A stretch of DNA of 64,000 nucleotides from Colius striatus (GCF_028858725.1 NC_084774.1:7910001-7974000); one strand, 5' to 3'. Shown: positions 15,101-27,964, counted from the stretch's first letter. Numbers and translations: made by a program. Notes: generated from the sequence alone by a model not told the origin.

Positions 15101-18100
15101 TGAAGGGCAGACAGCTTCCCCCCAGCACCCCCACCAAGGTCCTTCCCAGCTCTCATAGCTGGCTACCCCGGGGCAGGCCCAATTCCCCAGTTAAGCCTCC
15201 CTCCCCTGCAGAGGCTGTGAGTGGGGCCAGAGCGCGCTGCCTCACCCCGACGTGCTGCAGCCCCACAGCTCCAGGGCCCAGCACCCACCAGCCCCACAGC
15301 TCCAGGGCCCAGCACCCACCAGCCCCACAGCTCCAGGGCCCAGCACTCACCAGCCCCACAGCTCCAGGGCTCAGCACCCACCAGCCCCACAGCTCCAGGG
15401 CTCAGCACCCACCAGCCCCACAGTTCCAGAGCCCAGCACCCACCAGCACCACAGCTCCAGGGCCCAGCACTCACCAGGGATGTTGTTCTCTTTGAGTATG
15501 GCCAGATGCTTCTCCCGGATCCTCTTGACATACTCCAGGGATATGTAGTAAATCTTGCTGCAGATGCCCTCCACAGAGTCCTTGGCTGCAGCAGACACGT
15601 GGGGCCCACACTGTTTGCGTAAGTGCTCCAGGCGGTCCTGCAGAAGCACAGAGACCCTCACAGCCCCAGCCCCAGGGATGCACAGGCCCTGCTGCCATCA
15701 TTCCCATTTCACAAAGCAAAGCAAAGCGAGGGGCAGAGGATACTGACCATATAGTCCTCCTTGGAGGCAGAATGGTCCCGTCTCAGCCAGCTGAAGGTGT
15801 CCTCCACGTTCCACTTCACCACCTTCCTGCTGTCGGGTGAAGCGCTCCTGCAGAAGCACAGCAGCACAGCTCAACCCAGGGCTTCCAAGGCAACACCTCC
15901 CATTGCAGCCCAAGGGCTTTCTGCCAGTGGGGAGCACAGCTGCTGACACCTCCTCACATCCCTGCCCTGTCAACCCTCAGGCCTGCCCTGGAGACACTGG
16001 CACGACGAGGGACTGCCCCACTCCAGGCAGAACACAGCTGTCTGCTGTCCCCTCTGCAGTGCCATAGGCAGATCCAGCATTCAGCAGCGTGGACGTGGCC
16101 TGTTTTGACCTTGCCTCTCACTTTGAAACGCAGCCACTGCTCTGAGCCTGTGACTCGCAGAAAACGACCCCATTAACCAGGACTTTGCTCTCCCTTCAAC
16201 TCTGTCCTGTGGCAGCACGTGTCAGAAATATTCCTGGTGGAAATGCCACTGGAAGCTTGCTGCTCCTTAGCCGCAGGGAGAGCCCAAGCACTCTTGGTCT
16301 GTCCTTGGGGATAATGACAGAAGGCATCCCGTGTCCTGTGTTCAGGGACTCACTTGTCTCTGCACACATTTGGCTTCCCAGTGTTAGCTTTCACTGCACC
16401 ACTCCTCTCACAAGATGCCTCAAGCACCGCTGTTTTTTGTCTGCACCCTCCCAACCTCGCCTTTCCTCAGCGAGGCCATGACCAGCGCTGAGCGAGGGGC
16501 ATGCAGCAGCCCCTCACGAGAGTCCCCTCGTCTTTGTCCCATCTCTGCAGGTGACAGCACTCAGAGAAACTCCCACCTGGACTCAATCAGCCGCTTTGCA
16601 GCCTCAGCATACTTGAAGAGCAGCCTCTTGGCTTCCTCACGGAACTTGATTCTGGATAACCTGAGGTAGAGTGAAATTCACAGGCATCAGTTCCCCAGCT
16701 GCCAGGAAGGCACAGAGCCCAGGTCCAGTTCCCAGGCTTCACGTCACCAGCACCCTACCACCTCACCAGCAAAGGCCAAACACAGAAGCACAGAACTGCA
16801 GCAGGGAAATCGCTGGAGATGGCTCACACGGGACCGTCCCAGCAAAGCCCAGTCCTGGGCCAGTACCTGATGGGAATGTCATTCATGATCTCTCTGAACA
16901 TGGAAGGAGACACTACTGGCTCGCAGTCACTGGGTAAAAGAGGATCTGTCCCTTTGTCAACCACCTTCCTCTCCAACATCCAGCGATTGAAGGACTCCCT
17001 TGGGGGGTCAATGCCTGGAGAAGCACAGCAAAAGGGCCTCGTCAGCAGCATAAAGAGACACCCAGGAGCCCCAGCAAGGATCCTCGTGGGGGAGCTGACA
17101 ACCAGCATCACAGAGAGCACAACCACCACAGGGACAAGCCATAAGCCATGAGGAAGAGCCCTGCAGCAGTGCAGGCCTGGTGAAGGAGCCCCACGAACTC
17201 ACCTTCGCGCTGCTGGCAGAGCTCACGGTAATGCTGCCGCAGCTTCAGGATGAGCTGGGACCGCAGCAGCTCCACCTCAGGGTGTGGAGACAGCACTTCA
17301 GACGGTGCCCTCTGCTTAATCACCGCATTTGTCTGAATGTCCAGGTCCCAGTACACCCTGTGGCAGAGGTAAATGTCACCAGGGTGGCCAGATCACTGCC
17401 TACCTAGCAAACCCAGCTTCAAAACACGCTTTGCTGGGCTGTTTCTCCAGCCTGGAACCTGGGCTTTCAGAGCTCCCTGCAAAGGCACAGGGGGTGTTCT
17501 GTCCCTTCAGAGATGCCTGCAAAACCCAGGTGTCTCCAACCTACCACCAGCCAAAGAACAGAAGAAACCCAGAGACGACTCACTCGGTTGGTCGCAGAAG
17601 AGCTGCCTGCTGCTTATCTTCAGGTGAAACACACCATGCCTTCAGCACAGAGCTCCCTGGGATGCTGGGAGAGCTGGGGACTGGCTGAGCAGAGGAGTTC
17701 CCTGGCACGTCCACCTGGCGTGGAAAAGATGAATTATTGCCCCACAGACAGGTACAGGGCAGCAGCCTGGCACAGGGGCAGCCAACTCCAAACCCACCTT
17801 GGCCTTTTTCACGCTGTTGCCGCTCGGTGGAACCTCCTCAGAGAATCTCCTCTTCCTCTGCTTGCTCTCCACAGAGCTATCGACCATCCCAGCTTCCAGG
17901 GGCATGGGAGCTGCATTCAGTCCCAGAGGGTCTGACTATGAGTGTCCAACAACAACAGCACATGTTAGCTCAGCTCCTGCCACCACCAGCCGCAACAGAG
18001 GCAGTAAGTCCCCTTTACCTCCCCCTTCCCACAGCTCCCACACAGATGCCAATAAGGACACCAACACTCACACCTGCAGAAAGCTTAAAGTTATCTTCTA

Positions 18101-18832
18101 CACCTGTGTCTGTGTGCTGGGGGGGGGGGGGGGGGGGGGGGAGGTTAGGACTTAGAAGATAAGAATGCAGCACAGCTGCCCCAGGCTCAGTGATGTCTGA
18201 GCAGTGTGCTAGGCCTGGCACAGCACTGAGTGTGTCCCATGGAGAACTCTCCAGAAGAACCAACCAAGCACACTGATGGACTCGGCTCAGACTTGTGAAG
18301 GCAGAGAAGACCCTTCCCCGTGTGCAAGCTGAAGTGCACGAGACCACAGCACCTGCCCCTGTGAATCCCCCAATTCTGAACCAGCCCCAGCTGAGGGCTT
18401 GTACTCACAATGACATCGTGCTGTCCCAGGACAGGCATTTCCCACAGGGACTGGTTAGTGAATCGATTGAAGTAGTAAGGGCGATTCTCCCGCTTGCTCC
18501 AGCACTTCTCCCAGCCAGCCTGCACCAGTTCATCTGAGGAGACAGCCCCCGAGTCAGAGGGGAGCAGCCCCCAGCACCAGCCCTGCCCTTTGTGTCCCCG
18601 GCACACCCTGACACCTGCAGCACCCTCGGCCCCCCAACACCCCACCTGGCTGCCCCCCACTGCTGCCTGTGGGACGGTGCAGAGCCTTCCCAAGCGCAGA
18701 GGCAGTACCTGGCAGGTCCTGCACCAGGCGCAGGGGTTTGGGGGAGCTGGGCTGGTTCTGGTTGGAGGTGCCAGGTGAGTGACTCATGAGAGACGCTTCC
18801 TCCGCGGGGCTGCCGTGATTCTCATTGGCCAT
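12120..18832 (-). CDS. PCIF1: PCIF1 (CAPAM), mRNA cap N6-methyladenosine methyltransferase
   Basis: Writes m6Am on the first transcribed adenosine of capped mRNA in the nucleus and binds the phosphorylated C-terminal domain of RNA polymerase II. Fifteen coding exons: 18709-18832, 18409-18533, 17798-17935, 17584-17714, 17203-17357, 16867-17014, 16577-16660, 15748-15847, 15475-15637, 14844-15016, 14515-14601, 13872-14056, 13407-13500, 13088-13263, 12120-12366. They give 709 residues (human 704). The start MANENHGSP matches human. A WW domain (AGWEKCW to NQSLWEMP) lies near residues 43-77. The catalytic NPPF motif is in the exon at 13407-13500. A serine-rich tail closes the protein. The exon ending at 15475 abuts a minisatellite that repeats its splice donor (see findings). 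Confidence 0.97.
15258..15476. repeat. 31-bp minisatellite in PCIF1 intron, starting at a splice donor
   Basis: About seven units of 31 bp (core CCCCACAGCTCCAGGGCCCA). Read on the PCIF1 strand, each unit begins GGTGGGTGCTGG or GGTGAGTGCTGG. The first unit is the genuine donor of the exon ending at 15475, so the array starts at the exon border. Confidence 0.92.
18119..18141. repeat. Poly-G run in PCIF1 intron
   Basis: About 23 consecutive G bases. The exact length is unreliable in most sequencing chemistries. Confidence 0.85.
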
Positions 18833-18839
18833 TTCTCAG

Positions 18840-21285
18840 CAACTGCACTGGGAAAAAACGGCCACAAACCCCGTGTTACAGTGGGAAAGAGCCCGGATCC
18901 ACTCAGCTGTGGCTCAGCAAGTGCCTCCCTGCGATAAACCACAGTGCAAACTAGTCCACACACACCGGCACCAAAGCCCTGCAAAAAACAGCTGAGGAAA
19001 AGGGAGCTCTGAGGAACGGGGGGTCAGGGCAATGGGGGGCTCGTGGTGCCAGCCACGGAGGGAGCTGTCAAGGCCAGCACTCACATCACTCACTGTCCAG
19101 TCAGGTCTCTCCCCAGACTGCCCTGTTGGTCCCACACATCAAGACTGAGAGCATGAAAACTAAACCCAGTGAATATGCAGCACCTTCTGCCACACAGAAC
19201 TGCTGCCCACATCTGACCCCTTACCCTCAGAGACACCCTCCACCAGCATTTGCACACAACTTGCAAACCCAGCTGTTACTGAAAACCTCCAGCTCCATGG
19301 AGCAGCTCTGGGGCCGCAGCAACGGCAGCTCCCGTGGTCCAGAGACACACAGGCTCGGGAGCTCCTGCTCCACTGCCCCAGGTCTGCCCCAGGCACAGAC
19401 TGGCTGCAGAGCTTCAGCCAGGCCCTCCCAGCCCTGGGTACTTTTTCATCTGCGTAACAACAGTCACGCAAAAGAAGCTCCGCTGAAACAATAAAGCGCC
19501 TCTCAATCATCACTGGATGTTGCCAGCTGGAGAGAGCAGCCAGGCTTTTCCTCCCCCAGTCACTGCTCCCTCCTGGGGAAGTTTCTGAAAGTAGAGCTGC
19601 TGGGGCAATGAGCAGGGCGAGGACAGGGCAAGAACAGCCCAGCAACTGCCGCTTCCTGGGGGCTCGCGGCTCTGGCAGCCCAGGGCAGGGGAAGGCTGTG
19701 GCTGCAGCAGCAGCGTCCTGCACACACGTGTGGGTCTGCCCGAGCGTCCCAGCCCGCTGCCTCCCGTGTCACCGCTGCAGCAGCAGCTCTGCCCCGGCCT
19801 GCAGGCTGACTTATTGGGGTTGATCCACCTTCGCTCCCCTTCCTGTCCATAAAAGCTCTGCTGGCTATCCCAGAGGAGCAGAGCAGCAGGAGCCAACCAC
19901 GACCAGGAGCTAAGCTGCGTGTCCCCTGACTGGGGACTCGCTGTGGTGCTGCCCAGGGCTGGGAAGCTCGTCCCTTTCAGCACCTCGGGAGATGTTTCCA
20001 TCCCTCCAGCCAGGCTAAGCAAGGGAAGGTGTGGGACACCACGGAGACCTGGAGTTTTGGCTGCTGCTCAGAACCAGGAAGAGACAATAACCAAGGCCAG
20101 AGGCCACGGCGCCTGTGGCAGCAGCTTCATCACCTCAGCCGGTGAGGGTTGAGCAATATTTGTTTACTCACACTTCCTCCTGAACTCCAACCCCGCTGTG
20201 CCCTCTCCAGTCCCTCACTCCAGCTCCTGGGCACCGAGGCAGCCCAGCAGCAGCCGCCTGGGACGGAAGCACAAGGGGGATGCAGAGCTGCAAAGCAGGA
20301 GCTGCAGGGGCACTGACTGCAGAAGCGTGTGCTCAGTCCTTTGCCCCAACCAACAGCACCGTGCAGCTGCTGCTGTGTCCTGGCAGGTACACACACAACA
20401 CACTGCCGGGACACAGCTCCCCAGGGGAGCCAGGGACATGCTCCAGTAAGTCAGGGGGAGCACTGGCTATCAGCACCTTCCCAGGCTGTGCTCACCCGGG
20501 CTCGGGGCCGTGCCAGTGCCGTTGCCCAGGGCTCAGAGGGAGCAGCCGCCACACAGCGCTCCCTGCTCTGCCACACACCAACCAGGACGGTGCAGACACA
20601 CCGGCAGCTCCAGCCCCTGAGCTGCGATGAGGGGTAATCAAACCCGAGCGGCCTGACAGCCCGGGGAAGGGGAAAAGAGTGAGCTAACAGGAACCCTGAC
20701 AGCAGCAGCTCTGGTTTTGTGTGACTAGCACTGGGACTTAGACAGTGACAGGGACCCAGAGTGAGCACTTTATGGTGATTTCGGTCTGGTTTTTATACAC
20801 CACGGCGATGCATACAGCACATCACAGACACAGTCGCACGCTGTCCCTGCCCAGAGAGCTTACAGCCTAGGAGCAGCAGCGGCCAGAGCCCGCTGCACGG
20901 CGCGAGAAAACACAGAGTAAAGGAGCACAGCGACGGCACCGTTATTCGCTTCCATTTCACCGAGGCGGAGTTTTACACAACACAACAGCAAACGCGGCCG
21001 GGGGAGAGCCGCTGCGCCCCCGGGGACAGAGCGGATCCTTCTCCTCCCAGCGCCAGCCCCCGCCCGCGGCCCGTCCCGGGACAGGCCTGAGCGGCGCCCG
21101 GGACCGGGCAGCTCCCGGGGCCGCTCTCCCGGCGGGACGGCGGCTCCTCGGCGCGGGCGGGCCGGGGCCGGCGCCCCGAGAGTGCGGAGCGGAGGCGGCG
21201 ACAACTCTGCAGGCGGGACGAGAGGAGTGCGGGGCCCGCGGCGTTAGCGGGGCGGAGGCGGGGGAACCCCGCGCCGGGTACTTAC
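18840..21285 (-). other. PCIF1 first intron, nothing else recognised
   Basis: The first coding exon has its acceptor at about 18846 (pyrimidine tract, then CAG). Upstream to 21285 I see no coding exon. It is read as the 5' intron of PCIF1. Confidence 0.6.
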
Positions 21286-22300
21286 GGTGGCGGGACGCGT
21301 GGCCGTCGCTCGGGGCTGGCCGCTGGCGCGCCGGGGCCGCATCCTCAGCGCGGGGCGTCCCGCGCCCGTCCCGCGGGGGCCGCTGCGGACACAGGAGCCC
21401 CGTTACGCGCGGGGGAGGAGCCGGGGGCGCGCAGGCGCGGCGGGAGCGCGGCCGCGGGCACGGGCGGGCGGCCGCCGCGCTCTAAGATGGCGGCCGCGGG
21501 CCCCGCGCCGCCTCCCCGCCGACCCGCGCCGCTCCTCCCGCCTACCTCCTCCCCCTCCGCCCGGGCGGGCCCCGGCCCCGCGGCGCCGCCGCTTACCTGG
21601 GCGCGAGGCCGGGGGCTGCGGGCACCGCGCGGCGCTGCCGAAGCCGCCGCCGCCCCACCTCCGCCTCGCCCGCCCCGCCGCCGCCATCTTGCGCCGGGAC
21701 CGCGGGCCGCGGCCGCGCAGGCGCCGTCCCGCCCCGCACCCGGCCCCCGCCGGCCCCAGCGCGCGTGTGCGGAGCGCGGCCATCGCCCGGGCCGGGGCCG
21801 GGGCCAGGGCCAGCGCCGCGGTGGGCGCGGGACGGGCCGCGCCGCTATTTCGGGCCGCGTGGTCTGTCATTGTGCTACGGGCGCGGCCCGGCCGCCGCCA
21901 CACACCGCGGCCACAGCAGCCTGGGAGCACCGCGGCGGCCCCGGGGCGGGCGGGTCCCGCGGGCCCGGCTGCGGAGCGGCCGCGGTGACTCACACGCGCC
22001 TCGGCTGCTGCAGGCGGGCTGTGCGTGTGAGTGTGTGTGCGCGTGTGAGTGAGTGTGTCCGTGGCGGGGCGGTCGTGCAGCGCAGTACCCGCCCATGGGC
22101 CGCCCGCAGCCCTGCCCTGCCCGAGGCTGGCAGCCGCTGCTGGTGCTCCCCGGCTGGCCCGTGCTCCCGCTGCTTCCCCCGAGCCCGCCGGCTGCCTCCT
22201 CCCGCCGCGCGGGGCGGAGCGGGACAGACGCGCCCGCAGCCTGTGTTCGGCGCAGCGCGGGGGGACACGGCTGCCGCGGGGCTCCTGGGGGGCTGCGGGA
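20950..22300. promoter_or_regulatory. PCIF1: PCIF1 CpG-island promoter with alternative first exons
   Basis: Dense CpG island. Two minus-strand splice donors follow non-coding sequence: GTAAGTA after 21286 and GTAAGC after 21597. These suggest alternative first exons. A CAAGATGGCGGC element (YY1 type, minus strand) lies at about 21680-21692, close to the expected start site of the upstream exon. A second AAGATGGCGGC lies on the plus strand at about 21484. Confidence 0.65.
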
Positions 22301-23030
22301 GCCGCGGCCCCTGTCCCGCTGCAGGCAACGTCCCACACAGCTCACGGCACTGTCACCACGCACCGCGGGCCTTTCCCGAGCCTCCCGGCTTGCTGAGGGC
22401 CCAGGCTGCTCGCTCTGGTCTCCCCGGAGTCCTGCCCTCTGCTCAGAGAGCACCGGGGTCAGTTTAATGAGTTAATGCTGGCAAAGCAGTTCTGGAGGAG
22501 TAAGTGCTGTGTAAGCACTAAAGGCTCCCAATCCTCCCGGCGCCGGGTGCAGGAGCCCCCCACAGCCCGGCTCTGCCCTGTAGCTCAGTCACCAGAGCAC
22601 AAACAGCCCATCTGCCCATGGCACGGCCCCTGGGGAGATGGGGCGGCCTCATGCCTCCATCCTTGGGCCAGGAGGCTCAAGCGGGTGAAGGGGATGGGGA
22701 GGACAGAAGCCAGACCCTGGGGACAGACCCCCGGCTGGAGGAGCTGCCCCTGCTCTCTCTGAGAGGGTGGGATGGCTGCCGGGGCGCTGCTGGGCACGGA
22801 CAGGCAGAGGCACGAACTGCACCCTTGGAGCTGCCCCGTCTGTGCCAGGGCCTGGGCAGCGGCTGCTGAGCGGTGCCGAGGATCCGGCAGCTTCTGTGCA
22901 GGGCTCAGAGCACAGATGGGCACAGACCAGGCTCCGCTGGCACCCTGGGGCCTGTATGGAGCTCTGGCACAGAGCCCACGAGGCAGGGCTGGAGCTGGTA
23001 GCAGGGGAGCCTGGCACCAGGGAGGCTCTG
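22300..23030. other. Intergenic between PCIF1 and PLTP
   Basis: No exon or transposon recognised. Short GT-rich stretch at about 22020-22065 at the edge of the CpG island. Confidence 0.4.
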
Positions 23031-23300
23031 GGGGGGATGTCCTGGCACCATGGAGGCTCTGGGGGGGCTGTCCTGGCACTATGGAAGCACTGGGGGGACT
23101 GTCCCGGCACCATGGAGGCTCTGGGGGGGCTGTTCTGGCACCATGGAAGCTCTGGGGGGGCTGTCTCAGCACCATGGAGACTCTGGGGGGGCTGTCCCGG
23201 CACCATGGAGGCTCTGGGGGGCTGTCCCGGCACCATGAAGGCTCTGGGGGGCTGTCCTGGCACCATGGAGGCTCTGGGGGGCTGTCCTAGCTCCATGGGC
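23030..23300. repeat. 30-31-bp G-rich minisatellite upstream of PLTP
   Basis: Nine units of core CCTGGCACCATGGAGGCTCT followed by a run of six or seven G. Unit starts at 23041, 23072, 23103, 23134, 23165 and 23196 are exactly 31 bp apart, then 30 bp (23226, 23256, 23286). The array ends about 245 bp before the PLTP TATA box. G-runs in successive units could form G-quadruplexes. Confidence 0.92.
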
Positions 23301-23543
23301 CCTCAGGCCCCATGAGCCGCGCTAAGCTCTGCCAGGACGCCCCGGGACATGGTGTGTGGAGCTGTGCCGGCGCTGGGGGAGGAAGGCCGTGTGCTCAGCA
23401 CGGAGTCTGGGTGTCTGAGCCTCCCGCTGCGGTTCTGCCCGTGCTGGCAGGCGGCCGCAGCTCGCTGTGCTGCAGACCTGCATCCTCCCCGTCCCACTGT
23501 CTCCTCCCAGCTGTGGGCTCACAAGGAGTGGCAGCTGGGGGGA

Positions 23544-23551
23544 TATATAAA
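23544..23551 (+). promoter_or_regulatory. PLTP: TATA box of PLTP
   Basis: GGATATATAAAAGC fits a strong TATA box, placing the start near 23575. A non-coding first exon then ends at 23669 with donor GTAAGT. Confidence 0.75.
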
Positions 23552-24289
23552 AGCAGGGGAACCTCAGCCAGCGCCAAAGAAACTCTTGGAGCTACTGGTG
23601 TTCTCCCTCCTCCCTCCTTTCATGTGATTCAGCTTCCCCACAGCAGGGGAGCCGAGGACAAGCCTCACTGTAAGTACCCGAACTGAGCCGTGTTACAGGG
23701 TCCCAGCGCTGCCTCGGCACAGGACGGGCGCCTGGGCCCGGGCAGGAGGGTCCCCAGGCCTCTGCCCTGCAGGGAGCTGGGGGAAGTGCCGCGGGGAGAG
23801 CCCTGGAGCGTCCCCACAGGAGCTCTGCCCATTGTCACAAGACGGGACAGGCTCCAGCTCCCGCCCCAGCCCAGGGCGTGGGCTGGCAGCACATCTCCAG
23901 CGCTGTCCCGCGGGGCAGGGAGGGCTGTGGGCGGCCCCAGGGGACACGGGTCCCTTCCCGGGGGGAGCTGGGGGTCCCGCGGCAGCTGGGCCAGCACCTC
24001 GCTGTGCCGGGTGCGGAGCTGCCTGTGCTCAGGGCCGGGCTGGGAGCCCTGTGAGCCCCCCCGGGGCCGTGCTGGGGGTCCATGTGCAGCCCCCCGTGCC
24101 GCTCCTGGGCTGCCGGTCCGTGGGGTTTGGGTGACCTGGGCAGTGTGGGGAGGTTTCAGAGCACGGGGAGCAGCGGAGCTGTGGGTGTCCCTCGGGGTCA
24201 TCCCCTGCCTCGGGGCTGTGAGCAGGTTGGGCCGGGGGGTCCGTGCGTGCCCCCTGGGACAGCCGCTGCTCTCTGCCTCCAGGTTCGAG

Positions 24290-27200
24290 ATGGCTGCCAG
24301 CAGCCTCCTCCTCCTCCTGCCCTGCCTGGTCACAGCCTTGCACAGCCCGCCCGGCTGCAAGATCCGGATTACCTCCAAGGGGCTGGACCTGGGTAAGGGG
24401 CCGGCCGGGACCCTGACGCCGGCGCCTGGGTGAGAGGGAGGTGGGGACGCTGCTCCGGGCCGGGCGCTGCCCGAGGGGCCGGGGGCGTGCGGGGGCGATG
24501 CTGCCGGCGGCACGGCCCGGCTGCGGCCAGCCCAGGCTCGCTCTGCTCTGCAGTGAAGCAGGAGGGGCTGCGCTTCGTGGAGCAGGAGCTGCAGAACATC
24601 ACGGTGTCGGACCTGCAGGGGAAGGAGGGGCAGTTCCACTACAACATCAGCCAGTGAGTGCCGCCCGCTGCCTCTGCCCGCGGCCCCGCGCCCCTCTGCC
24701 CCTGCCCACCGCAGCCCCCTCCCCGCAGGGTCAAGGTGATGGACCTGCAGCTGGCACTGTCCGACCTGCACTTCCAGCCTCAGCAGCACCTCGTCTTCAA
24801 CATCAGCGACGCCTCCATCAGCCTGCGCTTCCGGAGGCAGCTGCTCTACTGGTTCTTGTGAGCTGGCCCCCGACCCTCCAGCCGCCCCTGGCTGGGCCAC
24901 AGCCGCTGCCTGCCCCGGTTGCCGTGCTACTGTGTGCCAGGCTGGAGCTGTGTGCTCCCCTCATCTGCCTTTGTGGCTTCCAGCTATGACATCGGGTCCA
25001 TCAACGCCTCTGCGGATGGTGTCCACATCCACACTGTGCTGCAGCTGGCCAAGGACGAGGCTGGGCGCCTCAAGATCTCCAACATCTCCTGCAACGCCTC
25101 CATCGCCAGAATGCACGCAGGCTTCTCGGGCACCCTCAGGTATGCCCGGGCAGCCCCTCTGCCAGGCCAGCTCTGCCTGTGCCCAGCTCCCCGATACCCC
25201 TTTCTGCACCCTCGGGCCTGCCCCAGCCCAGGCCGTGCGCTCACACGGGGATGGAGGGACCAGGCTGGAGCTGCAGAGCTGCTGTTGTGTCCCACAGGAA
25301 GGTCTATGAGTTCCTGAGCACCTTAATTGTCACAGGGATGCGCTTTCTCCTCAGCCAGCAGGTACAGCTGAGGGCAGGCGGTGCAGCACGGGGGAGCTTG
25401 GCCTTGCCCTGCCCCACAGCAGGAAGGGGGTGACCCCAGGGAGGCTGGAGGAGGGTCTGGGTGCTCATCCAAACCTGGGAGTGATTCCCTTCTTAGCCCA
25501 GCCTCTTGCCTTCCAGATCTGCCCTTCCCTGGAGCACGCCAGCCTGGTGCTGCTGAACTCTGTGCTGGACACGGTGCCGGGTGAGTGTTGCCCCGAGGAG
25601 CTGGGCATCAGGCAGCCCACAGGCCTGGTGAGCACAGCACATCTTCCCTGGCAGTGAGGAACTACGTGGATGAGCACATCGGGATTGACTACTCCCTGCT
25701 GCGGGATCCAGCCATCACCACAGACACCCTCGACCTGGACTTCAAGGTGAAGGCTGGGTCCTGCCCTGCCAGCTCCTACCACCCCAGGGGCAGCCGTGCT
25801 GGGAAGTGGAGGAAAGCTGCTGTGGACACATCTCCTGTTCCTGGCCCAGGGAATGTTCTTCCCCCGCACACAAGCGGAGCAGGAGCTGGAGAACCAGGCC
25901 GTGGAGCCGGTGATCAAGGAGACTGAGCGGATGGTCTACGTCGCCTTCTCTGAGTACTTCTTCGACTCGGCCATGCACGCCTACTTCCAGGAGGGTGTCC
26001 TGGCCATGGAGCTCCAGGGAGAGAAGGTGAGCAGTGCCCAGAGCCCAGGCAGGGGCCTGCTGCCGGGCAGGAGGGAGGGCTGGGCTCTGCCATCCAGAGA
26101 GGGCTCTGCTGGGATCCACAGCAGCTGCTCGCTTACCCTGTGGTGGTTCATCCCTCCCTGCAGGTGCCCAAGGACCTGGAGGTTTTGCTGAGAGCCACCT
26201 TCTTTGGGACCATCTTCATGCTGGTGAGAGGGGCGGGAGGCACGGGGGAGCCCCCAGGGCAGGGCTGCCAGCGCAGCCCCGTGCCTCTAGCTGCCCTCCC
26301 CTCCCAGAGCCCCGCCGTGGACGCTCCCCTGCGGCTGGTGCTGCAGGTCTCAGCTCCCCCTCGCTGCACCATCAAACCCTCGGGCACCTCTGTCTCCGTC
26401 TCTGCCTTCCTCAACATCTCACTGGTGCCCCCCGGCCGCCCCCCCATCCAGCTCTCCAGCATGGCCATGGTGAGTGGAGCTGGGTTGTGCCTGGCCGGGT
26501 GTCCCCCTGCACATGGGGAGATCATGTCCCACCCTGCCTGGGGACACTCCACTGCTCACAAGCAGAGGGTCAGCGGGGCCCTGCAGCCAGCCTGGAGCAT
26601 GTCCAGGCACTGCCTGGGGCAGCAGGTTCAGCCTTCTCTCTCCCCAGGAAACCAAGCTGAGTGCCAGGGTGTATCTGCAGGGGAAGGCTCTGCGTGTGCA
26701 GCTGGACCTGCGACGGTACGGTCTGGCCTGGGGCCCCTGAGGCTGTGGGGATGGTCCCCCTGGCCCCCTGCTCACAGGCATTTTCTGCCCGGCAGGTTTC
26801 GCATCTACTCCAAGCAGTCTGCGCTGGAGTCGCTCGCGGTGAGCCCAGGGGTCCTGCCTCCTGTGCCAGCCCCCCACCATGGGGCAGGCCTGGCGAGGGG
26901 CCATGTGCTGCAGGATGCCCCTTCCATCCCCCCCAGGGCCCAGGCAGGTGGGTCTGCTGCTGCCACGCTCACCCACGCTCCTCTCTCGCCAGCTGTTCTC
27001 CCTGCAGGCCCCGCTGAAGACCCTGTTGCAGCTCACCATCATGCCCATCATTAACGGTAGGCACCCAGCCAGGCTGGGGACAGGGTCACGGTGGGACTTG
27101 GCTTCACTCCATCTCTCTCTCCTTGCAGAGAGGACTAAGAAGGGGGTGCAGATCCCACTGCCAGAAGGCATGGACTTCACCAGGGAGGTGGTGACCAACC

Positions 27201-27461
27201 ACGCGGTATGTGGCGGGAGGGGGACGGCCCCAGCCCCCCGCAGCGGGCGCAGGGCCCATGTCCCACTGGGGCAGGACTCGGGCACACGCAGCCGTGTGCT
27301 GATGCTCTTGCCCTGTGCAGGGATTCCTCACGGTGGGAGCCGATCTCCACTTCTCCAAGGGGCTGCGGGAGGTGATTGAGAAATACCGCGTGGCCCCCAC
27401 CGCCCCTGCCTCCACCAGCCCCGGGCCTGCAGAGCCCAGCGGGGACCCCCACCCGCTCTAG
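24290..27461 (+). CDS. PLTP: PLTP, phospholipid transfer protein
   Basis: Secreted lipid-transfer protein of the BPI/LBP/CETP family that moves phospholipid between lipoproteins. Fifteen coding exons: 24290-24392, 24554-24653, 24729-24857, 24984-25139, 25298-25361, 25517-25580, 25655-25746, 25850-26026, 26164-26223, 26308-26469, 26648-26715, 26796-26838, 26993-27056, 27129-27205, 27321-27461. They give 499 residues (human 493). A signal peptide (residues 1-17, SLLLLLPCLVTALHS) is followed by CKIRITSKGLDLVKQEGLRF. Words shared with human include FRRQLLYWF, ERMVYVAFSEYFFDSAM, PPRCTIKPSG, RRFRIYS and QAPLKTLLQ. N-glycosylation sequons are present in the N-terminal half (NIT, NIS, NAS). The ATG exon has its acceptor at 24281-24282. 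Confidence 0.97.
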
Positions 27462-27630
27462 CTGCCCGCCTCATCACCCCGGACCCAGGGCAGATGCCGG
27501 GCTGGACCCGTAGACTGTAGGTAGGAAGCAGCTTGTGCCCTGGGGGTAGCAGCAAGGCGGAGAGGGCTGCTCTGGGAAGCCCTGCTGCACCCCCTGCTCA
27601 CACCAATAAACCACTCACTCCACTCCAACC
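27462..27630 (+). other. PLTP: PLTP 3' UTR
   Basis: AATAAA at 27605-27610, so the transcript likely ends near 27625. The convergent CTSA transcript ends near 27965, leaving about 340 bp between the two genes with nothing recognised. Confidence 0.8.
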
Positions 27631-27964
27631 CCTGTGGCCTCATTGCTCGGAGGATGTGCTCACAGCTGGCTGCATGGCCTGGGGAGAGATGGGGAGGCAC
27701 AGCTCAGGTACTCGGGCAGCAGACACAGCTGAGATGGTGGCAGAGGGGCCCACAGACCCTGCACTGCCCAGGCTCTCATGGGGGGGTCCTGTCCGGGCCG
27801 CAGTGAGCCCCTGGAGAGATGGCCTTGGGCCCCGACACCCAGCACAGTGCATCAGCCCTCACCTCTGCTGGATCCAGGGCAGGTTGGGCTGCTCCTCAGA
27901 GAGCCAAGGGAAGCAAGGCAGGGGGTGGGCAGGGCAGGGCAAGGAGCTGGGCAGTGAGCAGAAC

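Noticed and set aside
21287-22467. Long GC-rich frames around the PCIF1 promoter
   Set aside because: CpG-island frames on both strands with no conserved words. Donor positions indicate non-coding first exons of PCIF1.
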